Assembly (NCBI GenBank): GCA_030452025.1
Contig: JAKDNC010000289.1
Span: forward strand, 1 to 5,245
Origin: Nocardioides sp.
GTDB taxonomy: Bacteria; Actinomycetota; Actinomycetes; Propionibacteriales; Nocardioidaceae
Length of the DNA: 5,245 nucleotides
Direction of reading: 5' to 3'
Part shown: one piece after another, positions 5,114 through 5,245 of the stretch
How positions within the stretch are numbered: position 1 is the first letter of the stretch
Layout: each line of letters begins with the position of its first letter
Program-made: the position numbers and the translations under genes
Notes under the pieces: model-generated
Seen by the model: the letters and a program-made list of their open reading frames with translations, nothing else
Told to the model about the DNA's origin: nothing
Database searches by the model: none

Positions 5114-5245
5114 CGGTCAATCCTCTCGAACGACTCGTAGTGGTCCTCGCTCCAGTAGAACTCGTCCTCGTCCCCGGCCCCGTCCCCGACCCCGGTCGCC
5201 CGATCGACGCCCTCCGTGAGAACCGCGGCTCCGAGGCGAAGCGAC
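5110..5245 (-). CDS. C-terminal part of a guanyl-type ribonuclease (barnase/RNase Sa family), partial
   Basis: Only the last 44 codons lie in the window; the rest continues past the right edge. The ending YWSEDHYESFERIDR closely follows the C-terminal pattern of microbial N1/T1-type ribonucleases such as barnase (DHYQTF) and RNase Sa (DHYATF). The His of DHY (residue 35 of the visible part) corresponds to the catalytic His102 of barnase and His85 of RNase Sa. Before it, AAVLTEG (6-12) resembles the preceding strand, and an Asp/Gly-rich stretch (14-28) makes the connecting loop longer than in the classical enzymes. The catalytic Glu and Arg expected upstream, and any secretion signal or larger toxin domain, are outside the window. 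The TGA at 5112-5110 overlaps the barstar ATG. A role as the toxin half of a toxin-immunity pair is inferred from this coupling. Confidence 0.85.
   Translation of the reverse strand, partial: SLRLGAAVLTEGVDRATGVGDGAGDEDEFYWSEDHYESFERIDR
5121..5127 (-). promoter_or_regulatory. Ribosome binding site of the barstar gene
   Basis: GAGAGGA on the minus strand, within the last ribonuclease codons, lies seven bases before the barstar ATG. Together with the ATGA overlap it ties inhibitor synthesis to translation of the ribonuclease message. Confidence 0.6.

Noticed and set aside
4583..5140. 185-codon plus-strand open frame opposite barstar
   Set aside because: The minus-strand barstar motif and its coupled ribonuclease partner explain this DNA; the plus frame has no recognisable domain.
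1..5245. tRNA, rRNA, CRISPR array, insertion sequence or riboswitch
   Set aside because: I looked for repeat-spacer patterns, transposase motifs, cloverleaf-like ends and long conserved leaders and saw none. Leaderless metF leaves no room for a 5' riboswitch.

Overview
The window is GC-rich DNA with strong G/C preference at third codon positions, short intergenic gaps and leaderless-looking starts. This points to a high-GC actinobacterium. A Nocardioides-like or other Propionibacteriales host is my guess from overall character, not something the sequence proves.

Layout, left to right: (1) a short upstream stretch with a hairpin (34-64); (2) a tight two-gene plus-strand operon, a YbaK/EbsC-type aminoacyl-tRNA deacylase (95-559) followed one base later by an ArsC/Spx-family thioredoxin-fold protein (561-920); (3) a non-coding gap of about 309 bp holding an imperfect direct repeat and small palindromes; (4) a CrtI-type (phytoene desaturase-like) FAD oxidoreductase on plus (1230-2540); (5) metF, 5,10-methylenetetrahydrofolate reductase, on minus (2571-3461), convergent with the oxidoreductase, with two overlapping hairpins at the junction; (6) a polyprenyl diphosphate synthase of the actinobacterial IdsA type on plus (3538-4641), divergent from metF across 76 bp; (7) on minus, a barstar-family ribonuclease inhibitor (4661-5113), and overlapping its start by 4 bp the C-terminal end of a secreted-type microbial guanyl ribonuclease (5110-5245, cut by the window edge). 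Together these last two form a barnase/barstar-like toxin-immunity pair.

How the genes fit together: the metF/idsA divergent pair is a housekeeping arrangement also known in mycobacteria and corynebacteria. IdsA-type enzymes supply C20 or longer prenyl diphosphates, and the CrtI-like oxidoreductase could act on a prenyl-derived substrate, but no phytoene synthase or other carotenoid gene is visible. The RNase/barstar pair is the accessory part of the window. The four complete transcription units each carry a TANNNT -10 box only 6-7 bases before the start codon and no Shine-Dalgarno sequence, while the two internal operon genes do carry one. The most notable details are the RNase/barstar module at the right edge, a Gln-to-Glu change at a folate-binding position of MetF, an Asn where YbaK-family proteins usually have a key Lys, and the overlapping hairpins over the metF stop codon. 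I see no clear undescribed multi-gene system.
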